Source: Brachionus manjavacas
Lineage: Eukaryota > Rotifera > Eurotatoria > Ploima > Brachionidae
Assembly (NCBI GenBank): GCA_019054805.1
Contig: JAHQIY010000019.1
Span: 836,001-900,000 of the forward strand
Direction of reading: 5' to 3'
Length of the DNA stretch: 64,000 bases
Both the position numbers and the translations under genes were made by a program. The notes below the pieces were generated by a model. That model was not told the origin of the DNA. It was given only the letters and a program-made list of their open reading frames with translations, and made no database searches. Positions within the stretch are counted from its first letter, which is position 1. Each line of letters starts with the position of its first letter. This document shows positions 44,020 to 58,300 of this stretch, piece after piece.

Positions 44020-45360
44020 TTTAAATAAGGAAGTATCTATAAAAAAGAAAGTAAATTAGAGCCAGTTAATTACGTCAGTCGCTTGTAAAGTTCTGGAAAT
44101 TATTGTCAGGTACCGACTAATGTTTTACCTTCAAGAGAATAATCTAATAATTGGAAGTCAACATGGATTTGTTCCAAAGAAAGGATGTGTAACGAACCTA
44201 CTTGAAACGCTTGATAAGATCACGACTGAGTTGGCCAAAGGTAAAAGTGTGGATGAAATACTATTAGACTTCTCAAAGGCTTTTGATACAGTACCGCATC
44301 AACGACTTCTTCATAAACTACGTGGTTATGGGCTAGGTGAGAAAATAGTAAGGTGACTCGAAGACTTTTTGAGTATGAGAACTCAGCGAGTTGTACTTGG
44401 TGATGGAGTTTCTAGATTGTCAGAGGTACTGAGTGGAGTTCCGCAAGGGTCTGAACTTGGACCCCTGCTATTTGTTCTTTACATAAATGACCTACCTGAC
44501 TGCGTTTCAAATAGAATGGAATTGTATGCAGATGACTCAAAAATACTCGGTATAGTTAATAAAGTTTATGAGAGAGCGATGTTACAGAAAGATCTGGATG
44601 CAGTATGTCAATGGAAAGAGGTTTGGCGTATGGGACTGTGTGCTAACAAATGTAAAGTAATGCATTTCGGCAGACTAAATGAAAGGCATAAATATACACA
44701 AAAAAGCGACAGGAATCTTATACTAGCAACCACAGAGTGTGAAAGGGATCTTGGAGTGATGGTTTCATCAGATTTAAAATGGACCAGCCAAGTGGAAAGT
44801 GCTTGTGCCAAAGCGAGTAGGGAACTTGGAATGCTAAAGCGAACGTTTACAAGTAGAGTTGGAAAAGGTGCAAGAGAGGGCAACAAAAATACCTTTGTCT
44901 GTAGGAAAAATGCCGTATGAAATGAGGCTGACAAAATTAGGACTGACAAAGCTGAGTGAAAGAAGAGTGAGAGGGGGCTTGATTGAAATGTACAAACTAG
45001 TGAATGGAATAGAAAAGGTAAGCTTGGTCAAGAATCTAGTGAATAAATCAGAAAACAAGGGACCAGCCGGGGCGTTAAGAGGAAATAGCATCAGAGTCCA
45101 GAGAGAAAGTTTCCCAGCTCAAATTAGTAACGATTTTGCGGCTGCAGTAAATGCCAGACATTTATTTTTCTCAAACAGAGTAGTTCCGCATTGGAATAAG
45201 TACCCAGAAAATGTGGTGAAATCCAAGTCAACCGCTAATTTTAAAATGGCTTTAGATAAGTTCAATGGAATCGGCTGCTACAGTTCTACACGGTCAATTG
45301 GCGGTGATGGGCTTAGACAATCTACATGTTAGGTGTCGCAGCAAGAACTACTACTACTAA
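44020..45360 (+). mobile_element. LINE (jockey/CR1-like) with RT core, premature stop and internal deletion
   Basis: Coding sense begins near SIYKKESKLEPVNY and shows most RT motifs: SQHGFVPKKGC, ILLDFSKAFDTVPHQRLLHK (motif A), SGVPQGSELGPLLFVLYIND (motif B) and MELYADDSKILG (motif C, YADD intact), then ERDLGVMVSSDLKWTSQV. A TGA at 44354-44356 replaces an expected Trp before LEDFL. A deletion near 44855 removes the HLEYAVQVW-type block and shifts frame; the rest continues EKVQERATKIP, RRVRGGLIEMYKLVNGI and FFSNRVVPHWNKYPENVV to a stop at about 45332. The 3' tail ends in (ACT)n near 45348-45359. The least decayed LINE here, but inactive. Confidence 0.88.
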
Positions 45361-45539
45361 CTGTATTCAAATTTGAAAAGCAATTTGAAATTAAATTAAA
45401 ATCAACTAAAAATTGGAAATATTAAAATTTGAATAAAATATTAAAAAAATTAATAATTTAAATATTTAAAATTCAATAAATTTTTGTTTTTTATGAATAT
45501 TTTATCATTTGTTATGTTTTATAAGTGCTTCAGTTTATT

Positions 45540-45720
45540 ATTTGTTTTCGAAGACAGATTATCAGTCTGAAAAGCCTAGATGAAGAGTTAAAGATGCACA
45601 CTATAGAATAGAATTTGTTTTAAATATTGAGCCTGTAAAGTGTTTGAAAAAATAAAGTAAAATTGTCTCGTAAATAAAGTAAAACTTATTTTAATCAAAT
45701 AAATCAAGAAAATTTTAAGA
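45540..45720 (+). repeat. Degraded relative of the 42.3-kb coding relic
   Basis: ACAGATTATCAGTCTGAAAA and the following ~120 bases resemble 42290-42410 (ACAGATTATCAGTCAAAAAA, then GAAGAGTT/AAGAGTT and a GGGCCT/GAGCCT block). Coding sense is lost. Confidence 0.35.
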
Positions 45721-46351
45721 AATTTTAGAAGAGTTGTGCTGACTGCTCAAAACGAAATCATCGTTCCAAAAAAATCAACAAAAAACTAATTAAAATAGCG
45801 GCAATTAAAAAGTTAATTCGTTAATTTTTATTGCTTTGAAACTTTTTTTGAGTAATATTATTATTTTTTTTCTTTTACTTTTTTTATTTTTATCTTAATT
45901 GTTTGACTCTTAAATAAAAAACTTAATTAAATAAATTAGATACTTTTTTAATTTTTTTTAATCATTTATTTTTTATTATTTAGATACAAAAATAATTTTT
46001 AGCCAATTTTATATTGCTTTATTTTGAAAAATAGCATAAAAGGTAAAAATCCTAAAAAACTGGACCCTACTGAAGTAGCAAGATAGAAAGTTCTCTTGAT
46101 AGAACATAATTTTCTCATTTTGTAGATATTTTAAAAATTATCTAAAATTCCAATGATCACCATTGCACAATAATTTTTGCTTTCTTGAACCAACAAGACA
46201 ACTTAAGCGCACTTTCTTTCATCAAACTTAAGAGTTGTACATAAAATTTGAAATTTAAAAAAAAAATAGAATCATAAAACGCACGTGTGTTAAATAAAAA
46301 TTAAATTTTTTTCAAAATTTAATTTTTTTTTGTTTTTAATTAACAAAAAAT
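45721..46351. other. AT-rich upstream flank of MDN1
   Basis: The MDN1 promoter must lie here, but no specific element is recognisable. Confidence 0.4.
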
Positions 46352-49300
46352 ATGAATAAAAAATTTAAAAATATCCGAAATTTTGAGGCACTGATAGAGG
46401 CAAGACTATCCTCTGGCAATTTAGAGGAGCCAATATCGAAAAAAGCCAAAAAAAGCAAGCACCTGTCCGATTTGGATCTAGTGGTTGGCATTTACAGACT
46501 ACTAGTGTTCGATTTTGACCGATACTCGACCAAATGGAGTCTGGCTGCTCTGGTCCAGCTGGTCACAGGCTCCAAAAACCCCTTAATCAAGTGGTTCAGC
46601 CTGAAAATCAGCTCACTGCTGCTCGGTCTCAGTCCTGGCGACGAGGCCGCCTTGTTCAGTTCTCATTTCAGCCCCGGCGACCTTCAGCAATCAGCCCTCA
46701 AGTATTTATGTCACCACCCTCTCTTACAAAATTAAATTTTTTTTGCAAAAATAGAGTCGAGCAAATTTTGCTAAATGACCCAGAGCTACAACTAAATCCG
46801 AATGAGGATGTGATAGCAACAAACTTCACTAAAAGCGACTATGACTACTTCCGCACAAACCAGGACCATGACACAAATTTTGTCCGCTTCGACAATGGGC
46901 CCAAATTGAGGCGGCGACACCAAGCCGCTCCAACACACACAAACTTGATTTTTGTGCCATCGACAGTGCGCAATTTGAACAAAATAGTGATGTCGGTGGT
47001 GACCGATCAGTGTGTGGTGATCGAAGGCGCGCTGAGCACCGGCAAAACGTGTCTCATCGAGTACTTGAGCGAACAAAGCGGCAACAAACTGGTCAAATAT
47101 CAAATGGACGAGTTCATGGACAGCAAGTCGCTGATAGGCAACTACGTTTGTGCGGAGATACCGGGCGAGTTTGTGTGGAAGCCGGGTCCGCTGTTTTCGT
47201 GCGCTCAGCACGGCTCTTGGCTTCTGCTAGAAGACTTTGACCATGCGCCAGTCGATTCCCTCTCACTGCTCATAGATCTCTTGGAAACCGAGTGCATCAA
47301 GACATCGGACAACAAAATTGCTCTACATGAACACTTCCGGCTCTTTCTAACACTCAGGCCGTCGGACACCAGGCCGACCAACACCAATTTTATCGACAGC
47401 ATCAGAAAGCTGTCCAGGAGCGTTCTGCTAGAGCCACTGGCCGATCAGGAAATAGTGGGCATTGTGTGCGAAAAGTATCCGTCCTTTAAGATCGCCACCT
47501 CGGCTCATCTGGCCCAAAAACTGCTCGACATCTACCAGGAGCTTGATTTTGGCCGAGCCATTGATGTGGACGGCGAGCAGATGAGTGCACGTGAGAGCAG
47601 ATGTTTGTCGCTGCGCGACTTGCTCAAGGTGTGCAACAGGATGAAGACGGAGAGAAGAAGCGAGCCGAGAGAAATGCTCGTGGGGCTGTTGAACGATGTG
47701 TACGAGTGTTTTTTGTGTTTTGTGTCGAATAGGCGGGTGCGCTGTGAGCTGGCGGTGAGAGTGGGCGCCAAGCTTAACGTTAGCCGCGAGGAAGTGCACG
47801 CTTTGCTGTTCAACAAAAAGCCCGATTTTGCCAAAAAAGAGTGCCATGTGACTTGCGGCCGGGTGAGACTTGGCGTGGACACAAATGGTGCGCCAGTTAA
47901 CCCGGCCAAGTTTGTGTACACCAGGTCGGCGCTCAATTTGCTGGAGAAGATAGCGCGGTGTATTGAGTGCAACGAGCCGGTCTTGTTGTGTGGTGAGACC
48001 GGCGTGGGAAAAACGAGCGCGCTGCAGCATTTGGCCGGTTTGTTGGGTAAAAGGATCAGTGTTATCAATTTGAATCAGCAGACTGAGACCAGTGATTTGT
48101 TGGGAAGTTTTAAGCCCGTCGATATCAAGACCCAGATGAAAATTATCAAAGAAAAGTTTGTGGCTTTGTTCTCCAAATGCTTTGATGTCGACGAGAACAG
48201 CACTTTTCTCAATCATGTTCAGGTAATTTCTACAATTTAAATAGGGTTTTTTGGTTGCTTTGTTTTTTTGTTCCTGTTGTGTCCAAACTTTTTTAAAAGT
48301 CACCTCTCTTAACTTTTAGATTTAATCAAAATTAAAATTACCATCTATATGGTAAACCTGTGTTACTTGGTGACCTTTTTTTTTTTCAAACGCTGATTCG
48401 GACTCCTGACCTCACGAAAAACGTTCACCAAAATTACCCCAAATTCTTTTTCGCCAAATTACCTCTCTGAACTAATTATGTGAGGCGTTTTTGTACCAAA
48501 TTAGCCCGTTTTCTCACCACTAAACACGAAATTCACCCATTAACCCCATTATTATTAAAAAAGTTAATTACTTAAAGAAAATAAATTTATTATTCTAATC
48601 CTTTATTATTTTTTATTTTTATGTTCTGAAGGAGCATTAGCCCAGAAAAGATGAACAAAAAATAGGTTTAATCTGAAAATTTTAATAAAAAATTTTTTTG
48701 TTTAATTCAATGAACGCCTTAAAGGCGATGTAAAAAAAAAGTTAAAAAAAAAAAATATTGAACAAGACAAAGTGTAAGTGTTTTCTAAAAAAAAGGAAAA
48801 AAAAATAATTACTAAAAAATATTAGCTAACCACTTTTTGGGATTTTCTTTATCTTCTTCAGTTCCAATTTGGCACACATAAAAAATTAAAGTTTTTTATT
48901 CTTTTTCTGCTCATTCATGATTCCGCTTTTCTTCTTTAGCGTTTATTTTCTTTTGTCTTTTAGCTTCAACTTCTTCTTCATGTCTCAGTATTACTCTCCG
49001 CTTAATTTTCGCGGCGGTGAGTCCGGAGCAAAAACAGTTGCAAAATATGTTTTATTATATTAAAGATCATTTTTATTTCAATTATAAGCAATTATTTTAA
49101 AAATAAATGTTTAACTTTTTTTTAAAATTTTGTAAATTAAATGCAGCACCAAGAATTAAGAAAATAAAAAATTAGAAAAATTGGTTTTTAATTATTAAAA
49201 TTAAATTGCAGAGATTAAATTTGGGTGGCACAAAGTTTGTATCAGCTGATACATTTTGCAGGACAATTTCTAGGCTCATAGCAAAAAAGTTATTTCATTT

Positions 49301-52300
49301 AAAATTTTTGTTTTTGTTCTCTGTTCCAAAATTCAGCGTACAAAAATAATATTTGAAAAATAAAATAGAAAAAGAAAAAAATTGTCAGAGTTTAGTGAGT
49401 CTAAAGGAGTTTTATACTTTAATATAATATAATTGTTACCTAGAACAAAAAATAAAAAATTTCATCTTTAAAATCAAAAATGACTTGTTTTTCCAAAAGC
49501 AAAAAAAAAAATAATATTTAAACGGGGTAAAACCGTGAATTCTTTTATTTGATCGCTAATTCTTAAATAAAAAAATTGTTTCATTGACGTTTAAACCCTT
49601 ATATTGGGGTAAATCCGTGAATTAAATAAATTCAAGCAATTTAAAAAAAGTAAAAGAAAATATATGTAAGAACACTTTTTTGAACAAAAAAATTCCATAG
49701 TTAAATCAAAGCCTCTTGGAAGGCATTTCCCAAAAGACCAATTGTTACATTTCTCATAAGAAATCCATTTGTTTTAGTTTGTTTTGACTTTTCCAAATAC
49801 TGTTGTATAAATCAGCTAATTTTTTGATCACTTTAACTAAAAGCGTTTGAAATTCTTTAGGAATCCATGGGATAGCACCTTTACCATAGGCAAGTATTTA
49901 ATACTTTCCATTGATTCGAATGTAAAGTGTTGAATATGGAATGTTAAAGCGCACAGAAGCTTGATGTATGTTTAATTTTTTGGCTACAATTTCGGCAATG
50001 GCTATTTGTAAAGTTTCTTCGCGTTAAGCTTTTTGGGTTTTTGGAAGTTACTTTTCGGCATTTTTATAATGATTCTTTTTAAATATCAATCAAATAGAAA
50101 ATTGACCCTATTTAAAAGCAATAAACGAAATTAAAGGTTCAACCCCAATCTCATTTTTTCCTTAAATTTATTTTATTTTTAAATAACAGAAAATAGGTTA
50201 AGTTTTTGAATTTTTCAATAAGAAATTCGTAATCAGCATCAAAAAATACATCTAATAGTCTTCTTTGTTCAAATTTTTACCAATTATCAAGAAAGTTTTT
50301 TTTTAAGGGTCGGCATTTTCTTTTAAGTAGCGAAGATTAGTCGTTTAAATAAAATAAAAATAAAAATAAAAAATTTTCTTTTTTATATGTTATTTTAAAA
50401 AGAAAGACGATCTTAAAATGTTTTTTTTATTTAAAAGACAATTCACGGTTTTACCCCATTAACCATGAATTATTATACCAAAAAAAAATTCCAGAATTTT
50501 ACTTTGGTAGCAAAAAATTGCTCGGGGCCCTTTAATTTAACTTTATTAATTTAGAAAACAATTATTAGCGGCCTAGGTCTTCTTCAAAGTCGTCATTTTA
50601 GGAAAAGGACTAAATAATCTAAAGCAAATTACTAAAAGAGTCCAAAGGTGTCTAATGCTGAATATTAAAAAAAAATGTTATCTAGGAAAAAAAAATGAAA
50701 AATTTCAGGTTTTGTGAAATTCAGTACAAAATGAAAAAAAGAACAGAAAAAATGTAAAAAAAATTGAATAACTTTTTTTCTAAAGGTTTAAACTTAGTTC
50801 TGTAAATGCAACATAATGCAACTTTCAAAGTTGCGTCAAATATCAAAGCCTGCTAAATTTGCAGAGTTATGCAGAAATTAAATTTCAATATTATCGAGCG
50901 TGGTGCATTTTGCAGAGATTCTGCACAACATTAGCAGACTTTTACAGTTGATGCAACTTTGAATGTTGCACCATGCTGCATTTACGGAATTTATTTTAAA
51001 CTTTTAGATAAAAAGTTATTTAATTTTTTAATACTTTGTTCTGTTTTTTTGTACTGAACTTCTTAAAAACCAAAATTTCACCTTTTAATTCAAAAATGAG
51101 TTGTTTTTCCAAAAGCAAAAAAATCACTCGTCCTCTTTTAATTTAACTTTATTAATTTAGAAAATAATTATTAGCAGCCTAGGTCTTCTTCAAAGTCCTC
51201 ATTTAGGAAAAGGACTAAATAATCTAAAGCAAATTAGTATAAGAGTCCAAAGGTGTCTAATGCTGAATATTAAAAAAAATGTTACCTAGGAAAAAAAATT
51301 AAAAAAATTTTACTTTTAAATTCAAAAATGAGTTGTTTTTCCCAAAGCAAAAAAAAATTACTCGGGCCCTTTTAATTTAACTTTACTAATTTAGAAAATA
51401 ATTATTAGCGACCCAGGTCCTTTTCTTAGTCCTCATTTTAGGAAAAGGACTAAATTATCTAAAGCAAATTAGTAAAAGAGTCCAAAGGTGTCTAATGCTG
51501 AATATTAAAAAAAATGTTATCTAGGAAAAAAAATTAAAAAAATTTTACTTTTAAATTCAAAAATGAGTTGTTTTTCCCAAAGCAAAAAAAAATTACTCGG
51601 GCCCTTTTAATTTAACTTTACTAATTTAGAAAATAATTATTAGCGACCCAGGTCCTTTTCTTAGTCCTCATTTTAGGAAAAGGACTAAATAATCTAAAGC
51701 AAATTAGTATAAGAGTCCAAAGGTGTCTAATGCTGAATATTAAAAAAAATGTTATCTAGGAAAAAAAATTAAAAAAATTTTACTTTTAAATTCAAAAATG
51801 AGTTGTTTTTCCCAAAGCAAAAAAAAATTACTCGGGCCCTTTTAATTTAACTTTACTAATTTAGAAAATAATTATTAGCGACCCAGGTCCTTTTCTTAGT
51901 CCTCATTTTAGGAAAAGGACTAAATTATCTAAAGCAAATTAGTAAAAGAGTCCAAAGGTGTTTAATGCTGAATATTTAAAAAAAATATATCTGGAAAAAA
52001 AAATAAAAAAATTTTACTTTTAAATTCAAAAATGAGTTGTTTTTCCCAAAGCAAAAAAAAATTACTCGGGCCCTTTTAATTTAACTTTACTAATTTAGAA
52101 AATAATTATTAGCGACCCAGGTCCTTTTCTTAGTCCTCATTTTAGGAAAAGGACTAAATTATCTAAAGCAAATTAGTAAAAGAGTCCAAAGGTGTCTAAT
52201 GCTGAATATTAAAAAAAATGTTATCTAGGAAAAAAAATTAAAAAAATTTTACTTTTAAATTCAAAAATGAGTTGTTTTTCCAAAAGCAAAAAAAATCAAC

Positions 52301-55300
52301 TTTTGTGTCTTGTATGCAAAAAATACTTGGACTCTTTTAATAAACTCAAACAAAGCCCAGCCACAACTAAACAACTTGAACCATTTTTAGACTTGCTATT
52401 CGAAATCTAACTGGAAGTACTTGCTGCGACTAATAAGTCACGCGACCGAGTCCGCTTCAAAAAAATTGTGCCACCCACAGCGGTCACACGAGACACACAA
52501 TCAGCAACAATGGAAAGAGCTGAAACACCAGTGCCAAAAGCTAGAGGACAATTTGGCCCAGCTCGCAAACAAATTCACATTTCAATTTTTCGACGGCAAA
52601 CTATCCGAGGCGATAGTGAGCGGCGAGTGGATAATACTCGACGAAATAAACATGGCATCGGCCGAAACTCTGCAATTCCTGGGCTCACTGCTGGACAACA
52701 CCGACTCGGCCTCTTCGTCAATAATCCTGTACGAACGCGGCGACCACGAGCCTTTGAAGCGGCACGCCGACTTTCGCCTCTTCGGCGCCATGAACCCGGC
52801 TTCGGACGTGGGCAAGCGCAACCTGCCCGCCAACATCCGCAACAGATTCACCGAGATTTTTGTGGACGAGCTGGACGACCCGAACGACCTTGCCCTCTTG
52901 ACCAAATCCTACCTGCAGTTCGTGGCCGACTCAAACGCCGCTTTGATCAACTCGATAGTCGCCTTCTACCAGCGAGTCCGCGACGCCCAATTCCTCAAAA
53001 AACTGTCGAACGGCTGCGGCATGCCGCCCACTTACAGCCTGCGCACACTGTGCCGCGCGCTCAAGAACGCGTCCCTCAACTCGTGCAACAACTCGCTGAT
53101 CTCCATATTCGACAGCTTGTGTCTCAGCTTTTTGACCGATTTGAATCGAGAGTCGTCCGTCTTCCTGGAAGACTATATCCGAAGCACCATACTAAAGTCG
53201 CACAAGGTCCAGTCGAAAATTCAGCGCAACAAGCCCCAGCTGGAGCTGTATGCCGCGCAGCGCCTCGCTCACGTCAACATCGAGGGCTACTGGATGCTGC
53301 GAGGCCAAATGGACTGCTTCAACGATCCCGGCTTCATATTTACCAAGTCGGCTAGTGATAACTTGAGGCGGCTGTGTCGAGTGTGCTCGGCCCGGCTGCC
53401 GTGTTTGATCCAGGGCGACACGTCCATCGGAAAGACGAGCTTGATCAAGTGGCTGGCGGCGGCCACCGGCAACCGGCTCATTCGCATCAACAACCACGAT
53501 CACACCGATCTGGCCGAGTACATAGGCTCGTATGTGATGGACGGCGAGTCGCGCCTGGTCTTCAAAGAGGGCTTGCTGGTCGAGGCGATGCGGCACGGCT
53601 ACTGGATTCTGCTCGACGAGCTGAATTTGGCGTCGAGCGAGGTGCTCGAGGCGCTGAACCGCGTGCTCGACGACAACAGAGAGCTGTACATACCCGAGAG
53701 CCAGCAGCTGATCAAAGCTCATCCCAGGTTTTTGCTCTTTGCCACACAGAATCCGCCCGGCAAGTACGCAGGTCGCAAACAATTGTCCAAAGCGTTCCGA
53801 AACCGCTTCATCGAGCTGCACTACGACGAGCTGCCCGAGGACGAACTGCTGCTGATTGTGGAGAAAAAGTGCCAATTGCCCAAGTCCTACGCCACATTGC
53901 TCATTAAAAGCATCAGCGATCTCAAGACCAAGCGGTCCCAAGTGTCCTCGATATTCCTGGGCAAAGACAGTCTAATAACACTAAGAGACTTGTTCCGCTG
54001 GGCGAGACGCTACTCGAAGGCCGACCTCGACCACAACACCGACTGGAAGCAGTATTTGGCCGAGCAGGGCTTTCTGCTGCTCTCGTCGCGATGCAGAGCT
54101 GAACAAGACGTGCGCACAATACACGCCAGCATTCAGACCACGTTTGGCAGAAAAATCGACATCAACGAGCCCAAAAATCTGTGTGCGTCGATAATGAGAG
54201 TGCTCGAGCAGATAGTGGCCTATTCTCGCGTGCACTTTGAGCACTTTGTGTGGACACCGTCGGCCAAGCGCACTGCCCTTTTGGCCGCCCTCGCCTACAA
54301 GTTCAACGAGCCCTTTTTGCTAGTGGGCGAAACGGGCGTAGGCAAGACTACCATCTGCCAAATACTCTCGCACATGAGCGGCAAAAAGCTGAGCACTGTC
54401 AACTGCCACATGCACTCGGAGGCCAGTGACTTTTTGGGCTCGATGCGGCCCGTCCGGCGGCCACACGAGTCCGGCGAGCCGGGCAAGCTGTTCGAGTGGA
54501 AAGACGGCCCGTTGGTCAGTGCACTCAAGCAAGGCCACGACTTTCTCATAGATGAAATATCGCTGGCCGACGACTCGGTCTTGGAGCGATTAAACTCGGT
54601 TTTGGAAGAGGAAAAAACACTGCTGCTGGCCGAGAACATAACCGAGAGTCAGAGTATACGTGGAGATGAGAATTTTCGCTTGTCGGCCACCATGAACCCA
54701 TCGGGCGACTTTGGCAAGAAAGAGCTGTCAGCTGCGCTCAGAAATCGATTCACGGAAATTTGGTGCCCGGCGCCAAACGTCGACTGTGACGACTTCTCGA
54801 TTATTCTCGAGCACAGCCTCAAGATGGCCGATTCGGACACCAAAGCCCGCTGCATTCGCGTCACAGTCGACTTCATGCGTTGGCTAGCGCATCAGACATT
54901 CTTCAAGTCGATAGTGTCCATACGCGATCTGAGCCACTGGGTCACGTTCATGAATCGGATGAGTCACGTGCAACCGTTCAAGCTGCTGATGCACGCCGCC
55001 AGTCTGGTCTTCATCGACTCGTTCAGCTCCGACTTGGACCATTCGCAGCCTAGGCAACAATGCATCGATTGTCTAGTCGATCTGATGCGACAACACGGCC
55101 TTCAAGCCGAACACACTCTCTCAGCGAGCCGAATAGTGGACTCTGTGGACAAGTTTGAGTGTGGTGACTTTACGATTGTCAAAGGAGACAACGAGAATGG
55201 AGAGGAAGCGGTGGCAGCGTATGTGCTGGACTCGCACACCACCGTGAACAATTTGCTAAGAGTGATGCGGTGCATGGTCATGGACTCGCCGATTATGCTG

Positions 55301-58300
55301 GAGGGCTCGCCTGGGGTCGGCAAAACGTCTCTAGTCCAAGCTCTAGGCCGACTCACCAATAACAAAGTGGTCAGAATTAATTTGTCCGAGCAGACAGATT
55401 TGAACGAGTTGTTCGGAGCCGACTTGCCCGTGGGCACCGATCAATCGAGTTCCTTTCAGCAAAGATTCCAATGGTTCGACGGACCGCTTTTGCTCGCGCT
55501 CAAAAAGGGCTACTGGGTCATACTGGACGAAATAAATCTGGCCTCTCAGTCGGTCCTCGAGGGCCTCAATTCTTGTCTGGACCACAGGGGTGAAGTTTTT
55601 ATTGCCGAGCTGAATCGCACGTTCACACTGGACAAGCATCGGACAAAAATTTTCGCATGTCAAAATCCGTTCAGTCAAGGCGGCGGGCGCAAGGGCTTGC
55701 CAAAGTCGTTTTTGAACCGGTTTGCCAAGGTCTACGTGGACAAAATGAGCCACGACGACTTGCTGCACATTTGCCAATCCATGTATGCAATTGAGCGCGG
55801 CCAATTGTCCAAAATGATCCAGTTCAACTCGGTGATAAACCAAGAGGTTTGTGTGGAGAAGAAGTGGGGCAGTGTGGGCTCGCCGTGGGAGTTCAATTTG
55901 CGCGACTTGTTCCGCTGGTGTGACCTGCTAGTCGAGTGTGATGGGGCCAGCCCGGCCGACTTTGTCTACTTGATTTACGCGAGCCGCTTCAGAGACGTTG
56001 CAGACAAAAAAATGGTCTACACTAAATTCGAGAGCTTGTTTGGCGTCGAGCCGTACCAGCAGCAAAATAAAGTTGTGCGCATAACCACCAGCCATGTGCA
56101 GATCGGTCAGAGCTTTTTCGCCACCGACCACTATGGACACATCGACCAAAATTTTGTCTTGACAAACACGAACCTAAAGTACTTGGAATCGATAGTGAAG
56201 TGTGTGCAGATGAATTGGATGGTGGTGCTGGTGGGTCGCGGCTCGACAGGCAAGACCAGTCTGGTGCGTCTAGTGGCCAGTTTGTTGGGAAAAAGTCTGG
56301 TCGAATTTTCGGTCAACAACTCGACCGATACCAGCGATTTGCTCGGAGGCTACGAGAAAATAAAGCATCTGAGACAAAGCCTGGTCGATTTGAGGTCCAA
56401 AATAGTCACCGAGTATCGGCAACGAGTCGTCCATGACCTGCACTTGCTCGCCGAATACTTTGAGTTCGTTTTTCGCAGCCAAAAATTGCACCGACTGAAC
56501 GACGAAGATCTGGACGAAGTAAAAGAGCTGTGCCAAGTGTTCAGAGAAAGCATGGAGCGCTTGGACATGCGCGCCGATTTGGCCTTGTTGCCCAAGTTGT
56601 CGCACTACGAAAAAATGAAGTTCGAATGGGTCGATTCGGCCCTGGTCAAGGCCATAGAGAACGGCGACTGGGTCCTGATTGACAATGCTAATTTTTGCGC
56701 GCCATCTGTTCTCGATCGGCTCAATCCGCTGCTGGAGCCCAATGGCCGCCTGCAAATCAACGAAAAGGGCATTCAACAAGACAACAAATTGGTCGAGGTC
56801 CGACCGAACAAAAACTTTCGCCTTTTTCTCTCAATGAACGAGCAATTCGGCGAATTGTCGCGTCCCATGCGCAACCGAGGCTGTGAAATTTACCTCAACG
56901 AACTCGACACCCAACAAGACATCGAGGATGTCTACATCATACTCAAAAGTTTGTTTCCCATGCAAAATTACTTCTATCCGCACACAAAATTTGGCCATTT
57001 GTTCAAAATTTACAAACTGGCTTACGACTACTGGCTCATTGACAGCAAAGACCCGCACTCTTGTTTTGCCCAAAGTGTGCTCGAGTGCGGACTGCAAAAT
57101 GAGCTTGCACCTATGACCACAATGCCTGCTTTTTACACAAACCTGAACAACATCAAAAATTCCAAAGTGTACACCTTTTTGTTCAACTATTCGCTCATGG
57201 ACACATTTAGACAGGCAGTCAATGGTCAAATGTTGGAGTCACGTGACCTGCACTTGAGCACTGTGCACAAGTATCACCAGCGGGTTCTTGAGACATGCAA
57301 CTATGTGGTAGTGTTGGTGCGCAATGTGCCAGTAGGCGCGCTGGCCCAAGTGGTCGCCTTTTTGCGAGTGAACGTGGCAAGTGAGAGTTTGGTGCAGTTT
57401 TTTGACCGGGTGCTCAATGGCGAGTACATGAATGCGTTTGTTGCACATTTGCGAGAGGCTGGACGCGAGGCTGGAATGCAGCTTGATGCAGAGACTGTTG
57501 ATCTGACTCAAAATGTGCACCTGTGTCAAAAGTTGGCTTCGTTGACCAAGTTTAAGCAGTGTGAGCAATTGTCGCGGATTTTTGGTGTTCACGTCAACTT
57601 GGAATTGTTCAAGTACCGCATCAATTCGCTGTACACAATTCAGAGTGACTCTTTCTATTTTCTAATCGAGAATAACTCCGAGATGTCTCAGCACAAGTAT
57701 TTGCTTCTGGTCAAGGAGTTTGTGAGTGTGTTTTGTGATTGTGTTTTAAGGTCGCAATTTGATGAGGCCAGGCAACACGACACAATTCAATTGTGCACTT
57801 TGCTAATGGAAAAATTTTATCTGATTTTGTCCAGTCGATTTGATCAACTCCTCACTATTTCCTATCTCAAGTACTACTGGAATTTGATACGCGCCAATGT
57901 GCAAAATTTGAATCAAATAGACAAGTAAGTTGCTTTTTTTTTACCTGAGTTGAGTTTTATGTCAATCTTTTTTAACAAGAAAGAATTTTTTTTCAAGTCT
58001 AAATTTAATCTGTGCTAAATTCTGCAATTTTCTGCAAAAATTCTGCAAGAATTGTGCAAATGAATTGCAGAGTTTTTGTTAGTTTTTAGAGATTTTATTT
58101 AACCTTTTAGAATTTTAAATATTTTCATAGAACCTTAAAAAATTAGTGTTGAAAAAAATGCCCAATTTATTCCTTGACTTCACTTTAATCTATATTTAAT
58201 TAAAGACAATTGATTTTGGCACTTTGAAGTTTATGATCAATTTTTGATGCCAAAAATAAATTTTTATTTTTTAAATGGAATTAATGCAGCGATAAATTTT

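Noticed and set aside
47428..48303. Long minus-strand frames opposite MDN1 exons (also around 53192-57592)
   Set aside because: They mirror the codon structure of the strongly conserved midasin exons and have no motif of their own.
48900..49030. Minus-strand open stretch rich in Lys, Arg and Glu
   Set aside because: Low-complexity charged composition in an intron; no start, domain or partner exon.
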